Shown here in pieces: positions 11,068-22,700 of a stretch of DNA of 64,000 nt (its first letter is position 1; the number at the start of each line of letters is the position of its first letter). Source of the stretch: Eunapius fragilis (lineage: Eukaryota > Porifera > Demospongiae > Spongillida > Spongillidae). Where the stretch lies: NCBI GenBank assembly GCA_963681505.1, contig OY811990.1, positions 5,386,708 through 5,450,707 of the forward strand. Direction: 5' to 3'. The notes under the pieces are model-generated. The model saw only the letters and a list, made by a program, of their open reading frames with translations. It had not been told where the DNA came from and made no database searches. A program made the position numbers and the translations under genes.

Positions 11068-11652
11068 TAGCTCAATGGAGCCACCCCAACGTTAACTTCC
11101 CTCTCTTTCATAGCTGCGTATCTACCCCTTTTGCTTTGCTTCTCTATAATAAACTTGGCTTTAAATGCTTCCTTGTCAAGGCGGGACTTATGAACCAAGG
11201 TAGGTATTGCTAAGAGCGGGGTACTTATATACGTTTGATCTGGGGACGAGACTGCAAAAACTTAATTAGGATGCAAAAAAAAATTGAAAATTTAACAACA
11301 GGTTAATAGACAACGGCATTGATTCAAATATTGAGATCATATAAGAAGAACACAAGCGGAATTACTCATCTCTAGGAATTGAACTTAATGAAACAATGAA
11401 ACATTGGAGGGAAAAGCAATTTTTCAATGTCTGAAAAAATTGAAACGATTGAAATTAGGAAATGGCGGAAATATACAGTGAATTGATTCAAAAATTGAGA
11501 TCTATCAAGTAGAATACAGGCGAAATTTGCTTACCTGCATGAATTGAATTGATGAAACAATGAAATATTGGAAGAAAAAGCAAATTCTCAATTTCTGAAA
11601 ATATTGAAACCAATGAAATTTAGGAATGGCGGAAATATACACGGACCCCGCA
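10642..11652. repeat. inverted repeat IR1, right arm
   Basis: Reverse complement of 7907-8834, about 80 bp longer because of expanded C, A and G homopolymers at 10957-11065. Similarity is high apart from these tracts. The two arms give mirror-image ORFs, for example around 8346-8612 and 10860-11213, which are not genes. Confidence 0.85.
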
Positions 11653-12659
11653 GGACATTGTTTAATTCTCGAATTTATTCCCTCTCACGATCACAGACCC
11701 TGTGTAATGGAACCGACGCGTTGACACCGGACACTCCCCTCTGGGAACGAGGGCATATTACAAGCTTAAGTGCCATGATTATGCGTGCGTAGTAGTATAG
11801 CAGCTGCCGCCACACCGTTCCATGTGCTTAGCCACTTTTCGGCCCACACGACACAAAGCCGACAGCTCTTTGTGCTTGGCAAGGTAATAGTAGCCACAGA
11901 TATTATCGCTAATTAATACTCGATCGCACAGCTGAGCTAGCTAGAATATCGTGCGCTTTACAGTTACAGACGGCTCAGTTATGTTGAGCTATTTTGTTAA
12001 ACATTTCCCGCTACTTTTGCTTGCTGTAACGTTTAATAGTACTAGTACTCAGCAATGCAAATTGCGATTCAAGCTAGTAGCTTGAATTAATAAATGTGAA
12101 CACAACCCAGTTGGGGTAGGGCCCCCTAGCTGGAGGTCTCAACTGATCATGACGGCAACCGGGGGGGGGGGGGGGGGGGGGAGGATGTTATGTCGGTCCC
12201 CTATGTGCACATTTCTTGCCCTCGGATTGTCCTGTTTCTAAACTGGTGCCATCACAAGTCCTGTTTAATCAATATTTTCCTTTTCCCATTGCCTGTATTG
12301 CCTGTATGTCATAAATTTGTGCATTCAACGCAAGTATGTGTACCTAATTTTAAAACTCAGGTCAAAGTTAAGTTCTATCTGTCCCCCTTAATTCTATGTG
12401 GCAAGGTAGCCAGCCACACCAGCCCACTGTTTCATGTGAGCCAGCACCACGTGCTGGAAGTGAGGTAGATGTGGGTTTTAAAAATCCGCTACAACTAAAT
12501 TACCACAAAAAAGTGGTCGCCATGGTGACCACACACCCACTCCCACCATGCATGCATGTCAATGGCACCAGTGCATACATGACCCTATCCCAATGACCAC
12601 AAAGTTCAACAATGGTGCAAGCAAGCTTCTCTGCCACATGTCTCTGGGTATGTCTGCAT
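11653..12659. other. intergenic, no gene seen
   Basis: No supported coding sequence. A run of about 21 G occurs at 12160-12181. Confidence 0.4.
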
Positions 12660-13122
12660 GCAACTTGTAACACTCTCTGAGACTGCATGGAAATAAGAAT
12701 GCGTGTGTCAATGATGTGCATTAGTGAGCTGAGAATGTGTGCAAAATGTAAATGGATAAAAATTGATCATAGGAGATAAGCACACATACTACCACACATA
12801 CACAGACTCAAAAAGTAATGCCCCCACTAAATACTTTGTGCAAGACCCACTTGTTGCATCCCTCCATCATGAAGTTTTAAAGCAGATCTAGACAATCTGG
12901 TGATTGTTCCTTGTTGCCTGTGTACATACAGCCTCTTCTTTGTTACCAGGCATATATGGTGTAAACTACGATGGATTGTCCAATTAGCAAAACAGACAAC
13001 AGGAGACGGGCAATTCTCTTGTGCACATGTGAGAATGGGGAACCCAATGCTAAGGCTGGTTCCCCAATGCTGAACAAACTTATGGGAATGACCCCATAGT
13101 GATGGCATTTGGTTCCCCATCA
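12660..13122. repeat. inverted repeat IR2, left arm
   Basis: Reverse complement of 15915-16366 with scattered mismatches. The arm includes CAGATCTAGACA, the CTCCATCATGAAGTTTTAAA region and a GGGGAACC-rich inner end. Its outer limit cannot be fixed because the partner arm runs into the assembly gap. Confidence 0.8.
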
Positions 13123-15124
13123 TAAACTCTATTCAGTACCACACCACCCAAGGAGTAAGAATTGTTTGCAGAGACATGTCCAAAGGATTTTACACACTAC
13201 ATTTCTGAAGAGCAATATTACCATCACATAGAGGATTTTTAGCCTTGCACTCTGAGCCTTGGGCTCTGAGCTGAACGGCAAAATTGCTTTGCACTCATGT
13301 GCAAAGTTGGACTGCATTGCATGTACGGCTCTATGTCAATAGCTCATGTGAACGACCTACCAGGCCACCATCATGCACATGCAAAACATACACATACACA
13401 CACACACCACCATGCACCACCACATACATGCACAGACCCTTCAGAACCCAACTTCCAGCTTAAACGTAACATCTGACAGTCAGAAAACAGGATATCCTAA
13501 TAGCTAGTGTATGTGATGATGGTGAACATGTGTAGTAGAAATGTGTGAAGAGGGAGGTTACAGTCAGCCATATCTCCTGTAAAGATTACCAGTAAGAACA
13601 CACCCTTACTTTCCCTTCAGAACACACTCTTATTTTCCCTTCACCCCCTTTTCCCTCACCTCAAACTCAACTTTTCCTTTTTGCTTCAGTACACTTGGAA
13701 TCATCCCACTGTCCAATCAGATGAAAGCATTACATTATAGCATACACCAATCTACAATGGCATCCCATCTGCCACACACACACACACTTTGAATATGCAG
13801 AGTTGATATTCATATACTGTTTACAGTGCTACAATTCATCCACGTCAACTTCTTTTAGTACCAGCAGTGTGAAGGAAACAATCTGAAGACAGAAGGCGGT
13901 GTAACTGTTAGAAGTGTGATATAGCAGCATTTTTAATACGTATTGCGTGGGCGAACAACTTCATAGGCGTATCCCGATTATTCTATAGATGTACTATAGG
14001 CTGCCCTATAGTTTAAAGGTTTGGCTGAAACCAGGCTGTGCTTGCCACATTGGGAGGGGACTATGAAATGCCGTACATGTAGGGGCTAACCTTTTCATTT
14101 GAGCCATTTCAGCAACTCTAGTGACAAGTTTTTCTAATAACATCGACGGACCTCGTTTAGCAAATTAAAGGTACTGCGCATGCCTGCACGCACATGTATG
14201 TGTCGTTGGAGAAAATCTTATATGCATGGTGGCTTGAGGGTATGTAATGTATTACAGTGTGCCAGCGTTCGATGTATTGAAAATAGGCGGCGGATACAAT
14301 TAGTGTGTAAACAAATAAGTACTGCACAGATGCCACAAAAAAAAGTAAATAAGAGTGATATAAAGTTTTAAATTAACATCTATGTGGAAGATGAACAATG
14401 AGCAACCCACTTGTCTGGACGCCATGATCTAGCTAGCAGCCAACTGTTTGTCTAAAGTGGCGCCGAACTTGGATACAGAGTCCTAACACTATATCAATGG
14501 GTCCATTGGGAATGAGGCCATGTAGTCAATTAAGCGTTGTGAACCAATTGTGTATGGTCATCAACTGTATTGAGTCATGGCGTGACGAATTACAAACGCA
14601 AAGTGTGTTCTCTGATATTGCAGATGCTACCTTGTTAATTAGTTACAACGCCAACTATTGCCCATGATCAATGGCAGCAGTTTTGTTTTTAGGTGGAGGC
14701 ACACACTAATAGTTGCTATGCACATTTACACACAGTGTCACAGTTTGTTTGCATAAACAGAAGGAATGAGTGGCTGTGTGTATGTGTGTACAGATTTTGC
14801 ATTTGCAAATGTATTATGAAGGGGTGGTATTGTGTGTGTGTGTGTGTGTGTGTATGCAAGCGTGTTGGAGTATTTGATATGGCTCACCTTTGGACTGTGG
14901 CCACACCCTCTTATCTATGCTGTTCATATTATTCTGCCAGCGTGCTTGAAAAAAATGAATCCCTCAATTTGCGAATAGTTCATCCCACTCTGGCCCCTTC
15001 TCCTCATGAATGAGAACATCAGGAGAAGACTGCAATGTTCCATGATGACCACACCCACCCAGGTCTCAACTTACTATGGTGTGAAGAAATCATCAAATAA
15101 TCCGGTTATGATAAGCAGTTTGGC
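13123..15124. other. IR2 interior, no gene seen
   Basis: Ordinary sequence with short (CA)n and (TG)n runs (near 13385-13420 and 14830-14855). No supported ORF or RNA gene. Confidence 0.4.
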
Positions 15125-15450
15125 ACATACATGCCAACGCTCTGCAAGGCAATTAAATTCTTTCAAACTCAAGCACAAGGAATGCATCAGTTCATCCAGG
15201 ATGGATGGGTTGTTATAATGTGACACTGTGGGTGCCAGGCAGTCACGTAAGTAGAAAAAAGGGGTGCTGTATTGACGTATTTGGTTTTGCCTGATGGTCC
15301 ACCTTTACCATGTGCACATGAATGCTAAACACCCCCCCCCCCCCCTCCCTTTGTTAGTTTTAGGTTTCTATCCAAGTGATCAGTGATATGCAATATTTAG
15401 AGCTGTGATACGCATTGCCTAACTAATGTGATATGAAGCAAAACGATTAT
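15125..15450. repeat. inverted repeat IR3, left arm (nested in IR2)
   Basis: Pairs with 15605-15905. Shared blocks include GACACTGTGGGTGCCAGG, AAAAGGGGTGCTGTATTGAC, GCCTGATGGTCC and TAGTTAGGCAATGC (in complement). The arms are diverged and carry different poly-C/poly-G tracts (15330-15347 and 15684-15707). Confidence 0.75.
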
Positions 15451-15604
15451 AGGTAGTACATGTAGGGACATGCAGCCTCCAATTGTTGCACAGGGGTGAA
15501 TGATGCCTGCTCAACCTCACAGATTCGACCTGTGCATGCACAGTACCATTCAGGAGCACACTGGAAGAATTTCCTGAAGAATTTCTGTTGGTGGATCTGA
15601 CTGA

Positions 15605-15905
15605 GAAAGAGGATATGTGTTAGTTAGGCAATGCATATCACAGCACAAAATATTTCATGTGAAAGTAAACCTAAAACTAACATGGGGGGGGGTGGGGGGG
15701 GGGGGTAGCACTCATCTGGTAGAGGCGGACCATCAGGCAAAACCGAATACGTCAATACAGCACCCCTTTTTTCTACTTGCACGACTACCTGGCACCCCAC
15801 AGTGTCAGATTATAAGAACTCATCCATCCTGGATGAGCTGAAACATTCCAGGTTCTTCAGTTTCAAAGTACTTGAATACAAAAATTCCTTGTTGGCACAG
15901 GGTAG
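15605..15905. repeat. inverted repeat IR3, right arm
   Basis: Reverse complement of 15125-15450. It ends only about 10-15 bp before the right arm of IR2, so the two fold-back structures are nested and almost adjoin. Confidence 0.75.
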
Positions 15906-15914
15906 CTGTGCACA

Positions 15915-16366
15915 TGTTGCAATGGGGAACCAAAATGCCATCATTATGAGTCATTCCCACAAGTTTGTTCAGCATTGGGGAACCAGCCTTAGCGTTGGGT
16001 TCCCCATTCTCACATGTGCACAAGAGAATTGCCCCGTCTCCTGTTGTCTGTTTTGCTAATTGGACAATCCATCGTAGTTTACACCATATATGCCTGGTAA
16101 CAAAGAAGAGGCTGTATGTACACAGGCATGTCTAGATCTGCTTTAAAACTTCATGATGGAGGGATGCAACAAGTGGGTCTTGCACAAAGTATTTAGTGGG
16201 GGCATTACTTTGAGAGTCTGTGTATGTGTGGTAGTATGTGTGCTTATCTCCTATGATCAATTTGTATCCATTTACATTTTGCACACATTCTCAGCTCACT
16301 AATGCACATCATTGACACACGCATTCTTATTTCCATGCAGTCTCTGAGAGTGTTACCAAGTTGTGT
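15915..16366. repeat. inverted repeat IR2, right arm (cut by the assembly gap)
   Basis: Reverse complement of 12660-13122. The visible part stops at the first N. The gap is therefore likely to have arisen where repeat and low-complexity sequence meet. Confidence 0.8.
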
Positions 16367-16566
16367 NNNNNNNNNNNNNNNNNNNNNNNNNNNNNNNNNN
16401 NNNNNNNNNNNNNNNNNNNNNNNNNNNNNNNNNNNNNNNNNNNNNNNNNNNNNNNNNNNNNNNNNNNNNNNNNNNNNNNNNNNNNNNNNNNNNNNNNNNN
16501 NNNNNNNNNNNNNNNNNNNNNNNNNNNNNNNNNNNNNNNNNNNNNNNNNNNNNNNNNNNNNNNNNN
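16367..16566. other. assembly gap of 200 N
   Basis: Exactly 200 unresolved bases, a typical placeholder length, so the true size is unknown. ORFs that appear to cross it are not meaningful. Confidence 0.99.
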
Positions 16567-16597
<31 letters not shown>

Positions 16598-16634
16598 GGA
16601 GAGAGAGAGAAAGAGAGAGAGGGAGAGAGAGAGG

Positions 16635-16692
<58 letters not shown>
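16567..16692. repeat. (GA)n-rich low-complexity tract
   Basis: GAGAGA with GGGA interruptions, directly at the gap edge. It is the probable reason the assembly broke here. The sequence to 17070 is ordinary and carries no supported gene. Confidence 0.95.
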
Positions 16693-16701
<9 letters not shown>

Positions 16702-17094
16702 GAAAGGGAAAGGGAGGCATATACCAGAGGAGAGGGAGGCCCAGAGGGGAGGAGTCAGAGGTACTAATGAACATTTGCATATGGGGTATGCCAGCAGTTT
16801 GAGAGTGGTACTTTCTCTTGCATATTTCAAACATCACTGATAATTGTATGGCTCTCCAATTGATGCCTTGATGGTCTTTGCCAGTTGGCCTTTGTTGGGC
16901 TTTCCTCTCATTCCTGCCCATGATCACTGACGCAACCCTACCTGTATGGCTTTATAGGGGAGGGGGGAGGGTAAGTGCCCCAGTCATTATTGCTTAATAT
17001 GAAACAACCACGCACGAACTAGGGCTGACATGAGCTATAGTCCACCCCACCCCCCCACACACACACACATTTAGTGATGATCATAGCCACTGAA

Positions 17095-17922
17095 ATTATG
17101 TGTGTTGTGCTATGTGTTGTGTGTGTTGTGCTATGTGTTATGTGTGTTGTGCTATGTGTTATGTGTTATGTGTGTTGTGCTATGTGTTATGTGTTATGTG
17201 TGTTGTGCTATGTGTTATGTGGGTTGTGCTATGTGTTATGTGTGTTGTGCTATGCGTTATGTGTGTTGTGCTATGTGTTATGTGTGTTGTGTTATGTGTT
17301 ATGTGTGTTGTGCTATGTGTTATGTGTGTTGTGCTATGTGTTATGTGTGTTGTGCTATGTGTTATGTGTGTTGTGCTATGTGTTATGTGTGTTGTGTTAT
17401 GTGTTATGTGGGTTGTGCTATGTGTTATGTGTGTTGTGTTATGTGTTATGTGTGTTGTGTTATGTGTTATGTGTGTTGTGCTATGTGTTATGTGTGTTGT
17501 GCTATGTGTTATGTGTGTTGTGCTATGTGTTATGTGTGTTGTGCTATGTGTTATGTGTGTTGTGCTATGTGTTATGTGTTATGTGTGTTGTGCTATGTGT
17601 TATGTGTTATGTGTGTTGTGTTATGTGTTATGTGTGTTGTGCTATGTGTTATGTGTGTTGTGCTATGTGTTATGTGTGTTGTGCTATGTGTTATGTGTGT
17701 TGTGTTATGTGTTATGTGTGTTGTGCTATGTGTTATGTGTGTTGTGCTATGTGTTATGTGTTATGTGTGTTGTGCTATGTGCTATGTGTTATGTGTGTTG
17801 TGCTATGTGTTATGTGTTATGTGTGTTGTGCTATGTGTTATGTGTGTTGTGTTATGTGTGTTGTGTGTTGTGCTATGTGTTATGTGTGTTGTGCTATGTG
17901 TTATGTGTGTTGTGCTATGTGT
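17095..17922. repeat. 21-bp TG-rich satellite
   Basis: About 40 copies of TGTGTTATGTGTGTTGTGCT plus A, with some units extended by an extra TGTGTTA. The unit length is a multiple of three and lacks stops on the plus strand, so it yields three long spurious ORFs (281-331 codons of C, V, L, Y and M). Confidence 0.95.
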
Positions 17923-17939
17923 CCATTATGTTTACACTC

Positions 17940-18165
17940 CCAGCTGAACTTGTGCAAGGCAGGACTAACTCACTGCATAACCTTGTCACAAGGTCCGTAT
18001 GTTCCTCCGTTATGTGGCAATACGCTATCCAAGCCTAGCTATAAGCGAAATGGCCTCGGCCCGGCGTAATTAACCTTTTACGGGCACGTGATATAAGTTA
18101 CGCGTATGGTTTGGAAGATGAATATTATATGAGTTGAACAGTAGTATGATCAGTACAAACAGCCA
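17940..18165. other. short intergenic stretch, no gene seen
   Basis: Unique sequence between the satellite and a MITE. Nothing recognised. Confidence 0.4.
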
Positions 18166-18170
18166 TCGTA

Positions 18171-18925
18171 CAGTGGCGGCGGAAGTGGGGGGGGCTGGAG
18201 GGTCTCGAGCCCCCCCAATAATGACATAGGGGGGGCTCAGCCCCTCCTAAACAATAGTACAATTGTTATTCCTTGCACAGGGAAAAAACGCGTGGAATCA
18301 TTTAGGAATCATTGTGTGATATCACAGAGAATCATACACATCAGATTCTCTATGTACATGTAAGATCACGCAATGATTTTTCAGAAGATTTAAAAATCCT
18401 CAGTAAAATCAGAACTTGATTCCACGCGTTTCTTTCCTGTGTTGCCCGCGAGATTGCTCGCATATACCGTTACCGTTCGCTCGTGCCCGCGCATTTATAT
18501 AATGGCATCCAGAAAAGTCACCGCTCGATGGGGAAAAGGGGGCCCCCCTCTCAACTAATAATCTTTATAGAGCTAGTTTTCTTGAATCGTATGAGTTTTT
18601 TCGTGCATAAATATAATTAGGGCATCGAAAGCTTCCACAAATTCGCGCGGGAGGGCACACCTCCTCCTCCTTCCCCCCCCCCCCCCCCCCCCCCCCCGCC
18701 ATTAGCGTGCTTGACAATGTGAAGCGAAGGCTGTCCCGATTGATTGTTAGCTGTATGCCAAATGCTAACAGTACAGATAGATTGTAATGGGTTGGGGAGT
18801 TCTTACTCCTCCCGCCCCCGGCAGACAAAAGGAATATTGTGAACAAATGCTCTCTTTGAAGTCATGAATTTAATAATCCTCGCTTTTAGAGCCCCCCCAA
18901 TCTTATATACCTTCCGCCGCCGCTG
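18171..18925. mobile_element. hAT-like non-autonomous element with a 5-bp target duplication
   Basis: A 755-bp element whose ends are inverted copies of CAGTGGCGGCGGAAG, followed by G/C-rich subterminal repeats (GGGGGGGCT and AGCCCCCCC). It is flanked by direct TCGTA repeats at 18166-18170 and 18926-18930. CAGTGGCGG termini are typical of hAT-type elements, though 8-bp duplications are more usual, so the class is tentative. It encodes no transposase. A second MITE is inserted inside it. Confidence 0.75.
18276..18441. mobile_element. small MITE nested in the hAT-like element
   Basis: A 166-bp element with inverted ends CACAGGGAAAAAACGCGTGG / ...CACGCGTTTCTTTCCTGTG, and TTG directly before and directly after it, consistent with a 3-bp target duplication. 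The centre is AT-rich and holds a second weak hairpin around AGAATCATACACATCAGATTC. Confidence 0.7.
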
Positions 18926-18929
18926 TCGT

Positions 18930-19164
18930 AATAATAAAGGAGACATTTTGCGTAAATAAATATTACAAGCCGAAGCGTCACGTAACGCAACTTGATAATT
19001 TAAGGTTGAGGGGAACGCAGTGGGCATGGTATAACGCCTGGAATGCTGGATTTAAGATTAATGATTCTAGCACATGCAAATGATAACGGCGCTAAAAGCT
19101 ATTGTTTTTTTTTTTTTTTTTTTTTTTTGTTTTTTTTTTTGTTTTTTTTGTATTTCACGCCCAA
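18930..19164. other. intergenic with a T-rich tract
   Basis: A stretch of about 50 nt of mostly T at 19104-19152, directly outside the left arm of the large palindrome. No gene. Confidence 0.5.
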
Positions 19165-19846
19165 ACCGGGCTGGCTATGGAACGCCGTTGCCGTCAATAT
19201 TCAATTTTTCTTTTAAAAAATTTCCCCGAATCGGGCCCCGTATTTATTATTATATATATATATTTTCCCCTCATCTTGGTGTGCATCTATTAGAATAGTG
19301 TATCCATCGTGAGATCAGTCCCCTAAATCTGCCGTGCCGTACAACATACAAGGGTGCCGTGCCCTACGACCTACAAGGCTGCCGTGCCCTACGACCTACA
19401 AGGCTGCCGTGTCCCTGTCGAACTATCGATCGAGTTATCTACTTATATCTTGAGGTACGTTTAACGCTGCTACTTGATACTCGATCGTTCATATATCAGG
19501 GGTTCTAATTTCAGTCGGCTAAAGTACTAAGTATGATATATTAGGGTCCGATTCTCGATTCGTCGCAACACATCAGCAATTCAGAGGAACTATGGCAAGC
19601 ACAGGAGAACCCGCGAAAGGTAGGACCGTAGGAGGCAGGGAGGGGTGGGGATCGATCAATATTAACCAACTGGGCTATACCATACATCCTTACAGATGCA
19701 TGGGGCAAACGTAACCCCACCCAACCACCCCAGAACATATTTTTAAAATACCCCCTGGACGAGCTTTACACCTCCCTATGTTATACCTGCTAAACCCTCC
19801 TCTTGGGACAGGCATTTATACCACCATCCCCTGAACATATTTCCAA

Positions 19847-19944
<98 letters not shown>

Positions 19945-20184
19945 ACACACACACAACACATACACACACATACACACACCTGCTAAACCCTCTTTGGGAC
20001 AGGCATTTATACCACCATCCCCTGGACATATTTGCAAACACACACACACACACACACGCACACATACACACATACATACAACACACACATGCACACACAA
20101 CACATACACAACACACACACATACACACACCTGCTAAACCCTCTTTGGGACAGGCATTTATACCACCATCTCCTGGACATATTT

Positions 20185-20256
<72 letters not shown>

Positions 20257-20454
20257 ACAACATAGACACACAACACACACATACACATACACATGCACAC
20301 ACAACACACACACAACACACACACACGCACACACATGCACACACACACATACACACACACACACACACGCACACACACACACACACACACCTGCTAAACC
20401 CCCCTTGGGACAGGCATTTATACCACCATCCCCTGGCCCCTGGACATATTTCCA

Positions 20455-20500
<46 letters not shown>

Positions 20501-20755
20501 TGTATACACACCACATACACACAACACACATATACACACATACACACACATACACACACAATACACACACACACACATACACACACATACACACACACAA
20601 CACACACAACGCACACATACACACACAATACACATACACATAAACACACACCCTGAACACCATTTATTGTCCTCTGTAGGGGTGTACAGTTAAATAATGG
20701 AATAGCCCAATGTTCCTCGCTGATACTATTGGTAACACCCTAATTTGTCATAGAT
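19165..20755. repeat. inverted repeat IR4, left outer arm
   Basis: Reverse complement of about 28050-29790. From the outside in it holds a TATATA block, a 23-bp tandem repeat (GCCGTGCCCTACGACCTACA..., 19325-19412), a single-copy stretch of about 330 bp, and a series of composite CA satellites. The inner end is AGGGTGTTAC-like sequence. Similarity across the single-copy part is clearly high, with small indels. Confidence 0.9.
19785..20655. repeat. composite (CA)n satellite in the IR4 left arm, four cores
   Basis: Four copies of a core of about 60 bp (CTGCTAAACCC, GGGACAGGCATTTATACC, ACCATCCCCTGGACATAT) at about 19789, 19981, 20132 and 20392. Each is followed by a (CA)n tract of variable length. 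All CA/GT-coded ORFs here are artefacts. Confidence 0.95.
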
Positions 20756-21899
20756 TGTCTATTACCTTTGTGTAGCAAGTACCTCACAGCAGTGACATAA
20801 TTACAAAAGTGTATACAAAACAAAAGTACGTGCTCACCAGTGCCATTTTATTTGACTGCATGTATCATTATGGAATGCTGCTGGCCACCAAAATGAATTA
20901 TTAACATTGGGAGTGTGGAAAGGAACAAGGGGTGGGGTAATGTGCACCTGATATGTCTGCCATAGTAAGCTAAAATTCCATTCTCGGGGCCTGGTCTGGT
21001 CTGGTGAGATGTGTGTATCCATGTAGGCCTATGTGCATTTGTGTGCATGCACGTATGTGCATGTGTAAGTGTGAGTGTGAGTGTATGTATGTACAGTATG
21101 TGTATGTGCTTATGGTCTATTTATGATCTTTCCAGACCTGCTGAGTGTTGAGCACCTGATCATCCAGCTTCAACTTCTACTCTCTCGTATGTTTTGATTT
21201 GTTGACTCTTGCTAGTTAGATGAAAGTATCCAAAGGCTACATACACTCTTGAAATTGTGTCTATGATTCAAAATGTATAAACAGGACCGTAGTTAACTGG
21301 TTTTGGGTTGTGTGTGTTGAATAATCGTCCTGCACAGATAGGGGGTATTTTGGGAGAGTCCTAATTAATTATAATGATCGCCTTTATACTGAGCTGCGGT
21401 TCCAGTCTACACACTACCGTTTAGCCTATGTACATCTAGTATTACAATGCATAATCAGTCATTGTCCCATGTGTACCTTGCTCATCTCTCACTCTGCTTC
21501 CTCTAAATGTTGAACCTGAAAGCCTTCTAATATGGGGGGGGGGGGGGGGGGAGAAGCTCTGGCCTTGAAGATTTCATCATGATCCATTGCTTGTATTAAA
21601 CATTGTGGGACAACCAGGATAGATTGTTTTATGAACTTGATTTTCTTTACCTCACGCATGCATTCTTCTTACTTGAATAGTCTATCCATAAAATCATAAG
21701 GTGGAGATTTCTGAAGGCTGGTTATTGGAGCTGTACTTTCATTCTCACGCATTAGAAATTCAATTCTGCTTTTTGATTTTACAATGCTTAAATTCCTTGA
21801 TGTTTTTAACAAATTAGAAATTGATGTTTCACTGACATTGCCATGTTGTGATTTCAAGATATCACAGTTTATGGTGATCGATCAACTGCATTACATACA
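20756..21899. other. IR4 interior, left, no gene seen
   Basis: No supported ORF. This part of the palindrome is not clearly matched on the other side (the counterpart 27336-28049 is shorter). A poly-G run occurs at 21534-21551. Confidence 0.4.
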
Positions 21900-22085
21900 G
21901 ATGGTTAGCAATTCAGAAAATATTGGTACTTCCTAGCAATTCTTCAAAGATTGTCAATACTACATTGTTAAAATATGTATTTTTGGTAAATCACAAAGCA
22001 ACTTCAAGTAATGTTGGAAAGATCAGAACGACATGTTAAATGAAGGGGGGGGGGGGGGGGGGTAGTTAGGTCTTTGCCATCAAGC
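21900..22085. repeat. inverted repeat IR4, left inner arm
   Basis: Reverse complement of about 27140-27335: GGTTAGCAATTCAGAAAATA, AACTTCAAGTAATGTTGG and TAGTTAGGTCTTTGCCA all recur in complement. A poly-G run at 22046-22061 is reduced to CCCCC in the other arm. Confidence 0.85.
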
Positions 22086-22129
22086 TATTTCTATGATGAA
22101 CTTCGAATCAAAAGAGGTCATACTTGCTT

Positions 22130-22700
22130 ACATAACAGACTATCATTGCCTCTTGAAGGTGGAGGCTGAGATGGACCAATTTATGGAGGGCTTACAAACA
22201 TTGGGTGTCCATGCATTGTTCAAGGGTTTTTGTGTTCCATGATCGTGTCTTGAAGGCAGGTAAATGTTCTAAAATACTTGCAATTTGACATGCTTATTTC
22301 TTTTTAGATGACATTGGAGCATTGTAGAAAGTTCAGTTCTCCAACGAAAGTGACTTGGGGGAAGACCAGGCATATGTGCATCATCTTGATGGATTCCTTG
22401 ATGATTGTGAAGGTAGTGTATTGGTTTTAAATTATTAACAGTGACTTCTTGTTCTGTTCAACAGAGGAAATTGAGGTAGTCAGTGCACAATTTACTGAGT
22501 TTTTTTTTACTGGAAGTTCCGCAATCCTCCTGAAGAATTTGGAAGATTCGTTCCTCCACGGTGATGATTTGAAGTTGCCTATGGCGTCCACTTGTTCCTT
22601 GCAGTTGCGTGTCCAACCAGCCATGGTGCGAACTATGTGGCATTCAAGGAGAGTATGGCCCTTGGTGTAAAAGGGAATGATGGTTTTGGTTTCTGCTAAC
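22130..22700 (+). pseudogene. decayed HECT-domain gene, C-terminal part
   Basis: Three exon-like blocks are separated by short introns with plausible GT-AG ends. Block 1 (about 22150-22258) encodes AEMDQFMEGLQTLGVHALF. Block 2 (about 22308-22410) encodes VQFSNESDLGEDQAYVHHLD. Block 3 (from 22465) encodes FTEFFFTGSSAI and then LKLPMASTCSLQLRV. Another frame gives VAFKESMALGVKGNDGFGF. The order (GL-LG, FL-DCE, F-TGSS, LP-A-TC, GFG) matches the C-lobe of HECT E3 ligases, with the catalytic Cys in TC. An in-frame TAG near 22325 and a frame change in block 3 show that it is inactive. HECT-like domains of this sort are often multicopy and transposon-linked in sponges and cnidarians. Confidence 0.55.

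Noticed and set aside
8346..11213. Mirror-image ORFs of about 60-117 codons in both IR1 arms
   Set aside because: They contain poly-G/poly-C translated tracts, differ in length by homopolymer changes, and show no protein-like conservation.
16244..16927. ORFs spanning the run of N
   Set aside because: They include unresolved bases and a GA tract.
17074..18069. Plus-strand ORFs of 281-331 codons rich in Cys, Val, Leu and Tyr
   Set aside because: Entirely encoded by a 21-bp TG-rich satellite.
19776..20693. His/Thr and Cys/Val ORFs in the CA/TG satellites (also 28118-29140 and 32456-33109)
   Set aside because: Dinucleotide repeats are open in several frames and contain no gene-like sequence.
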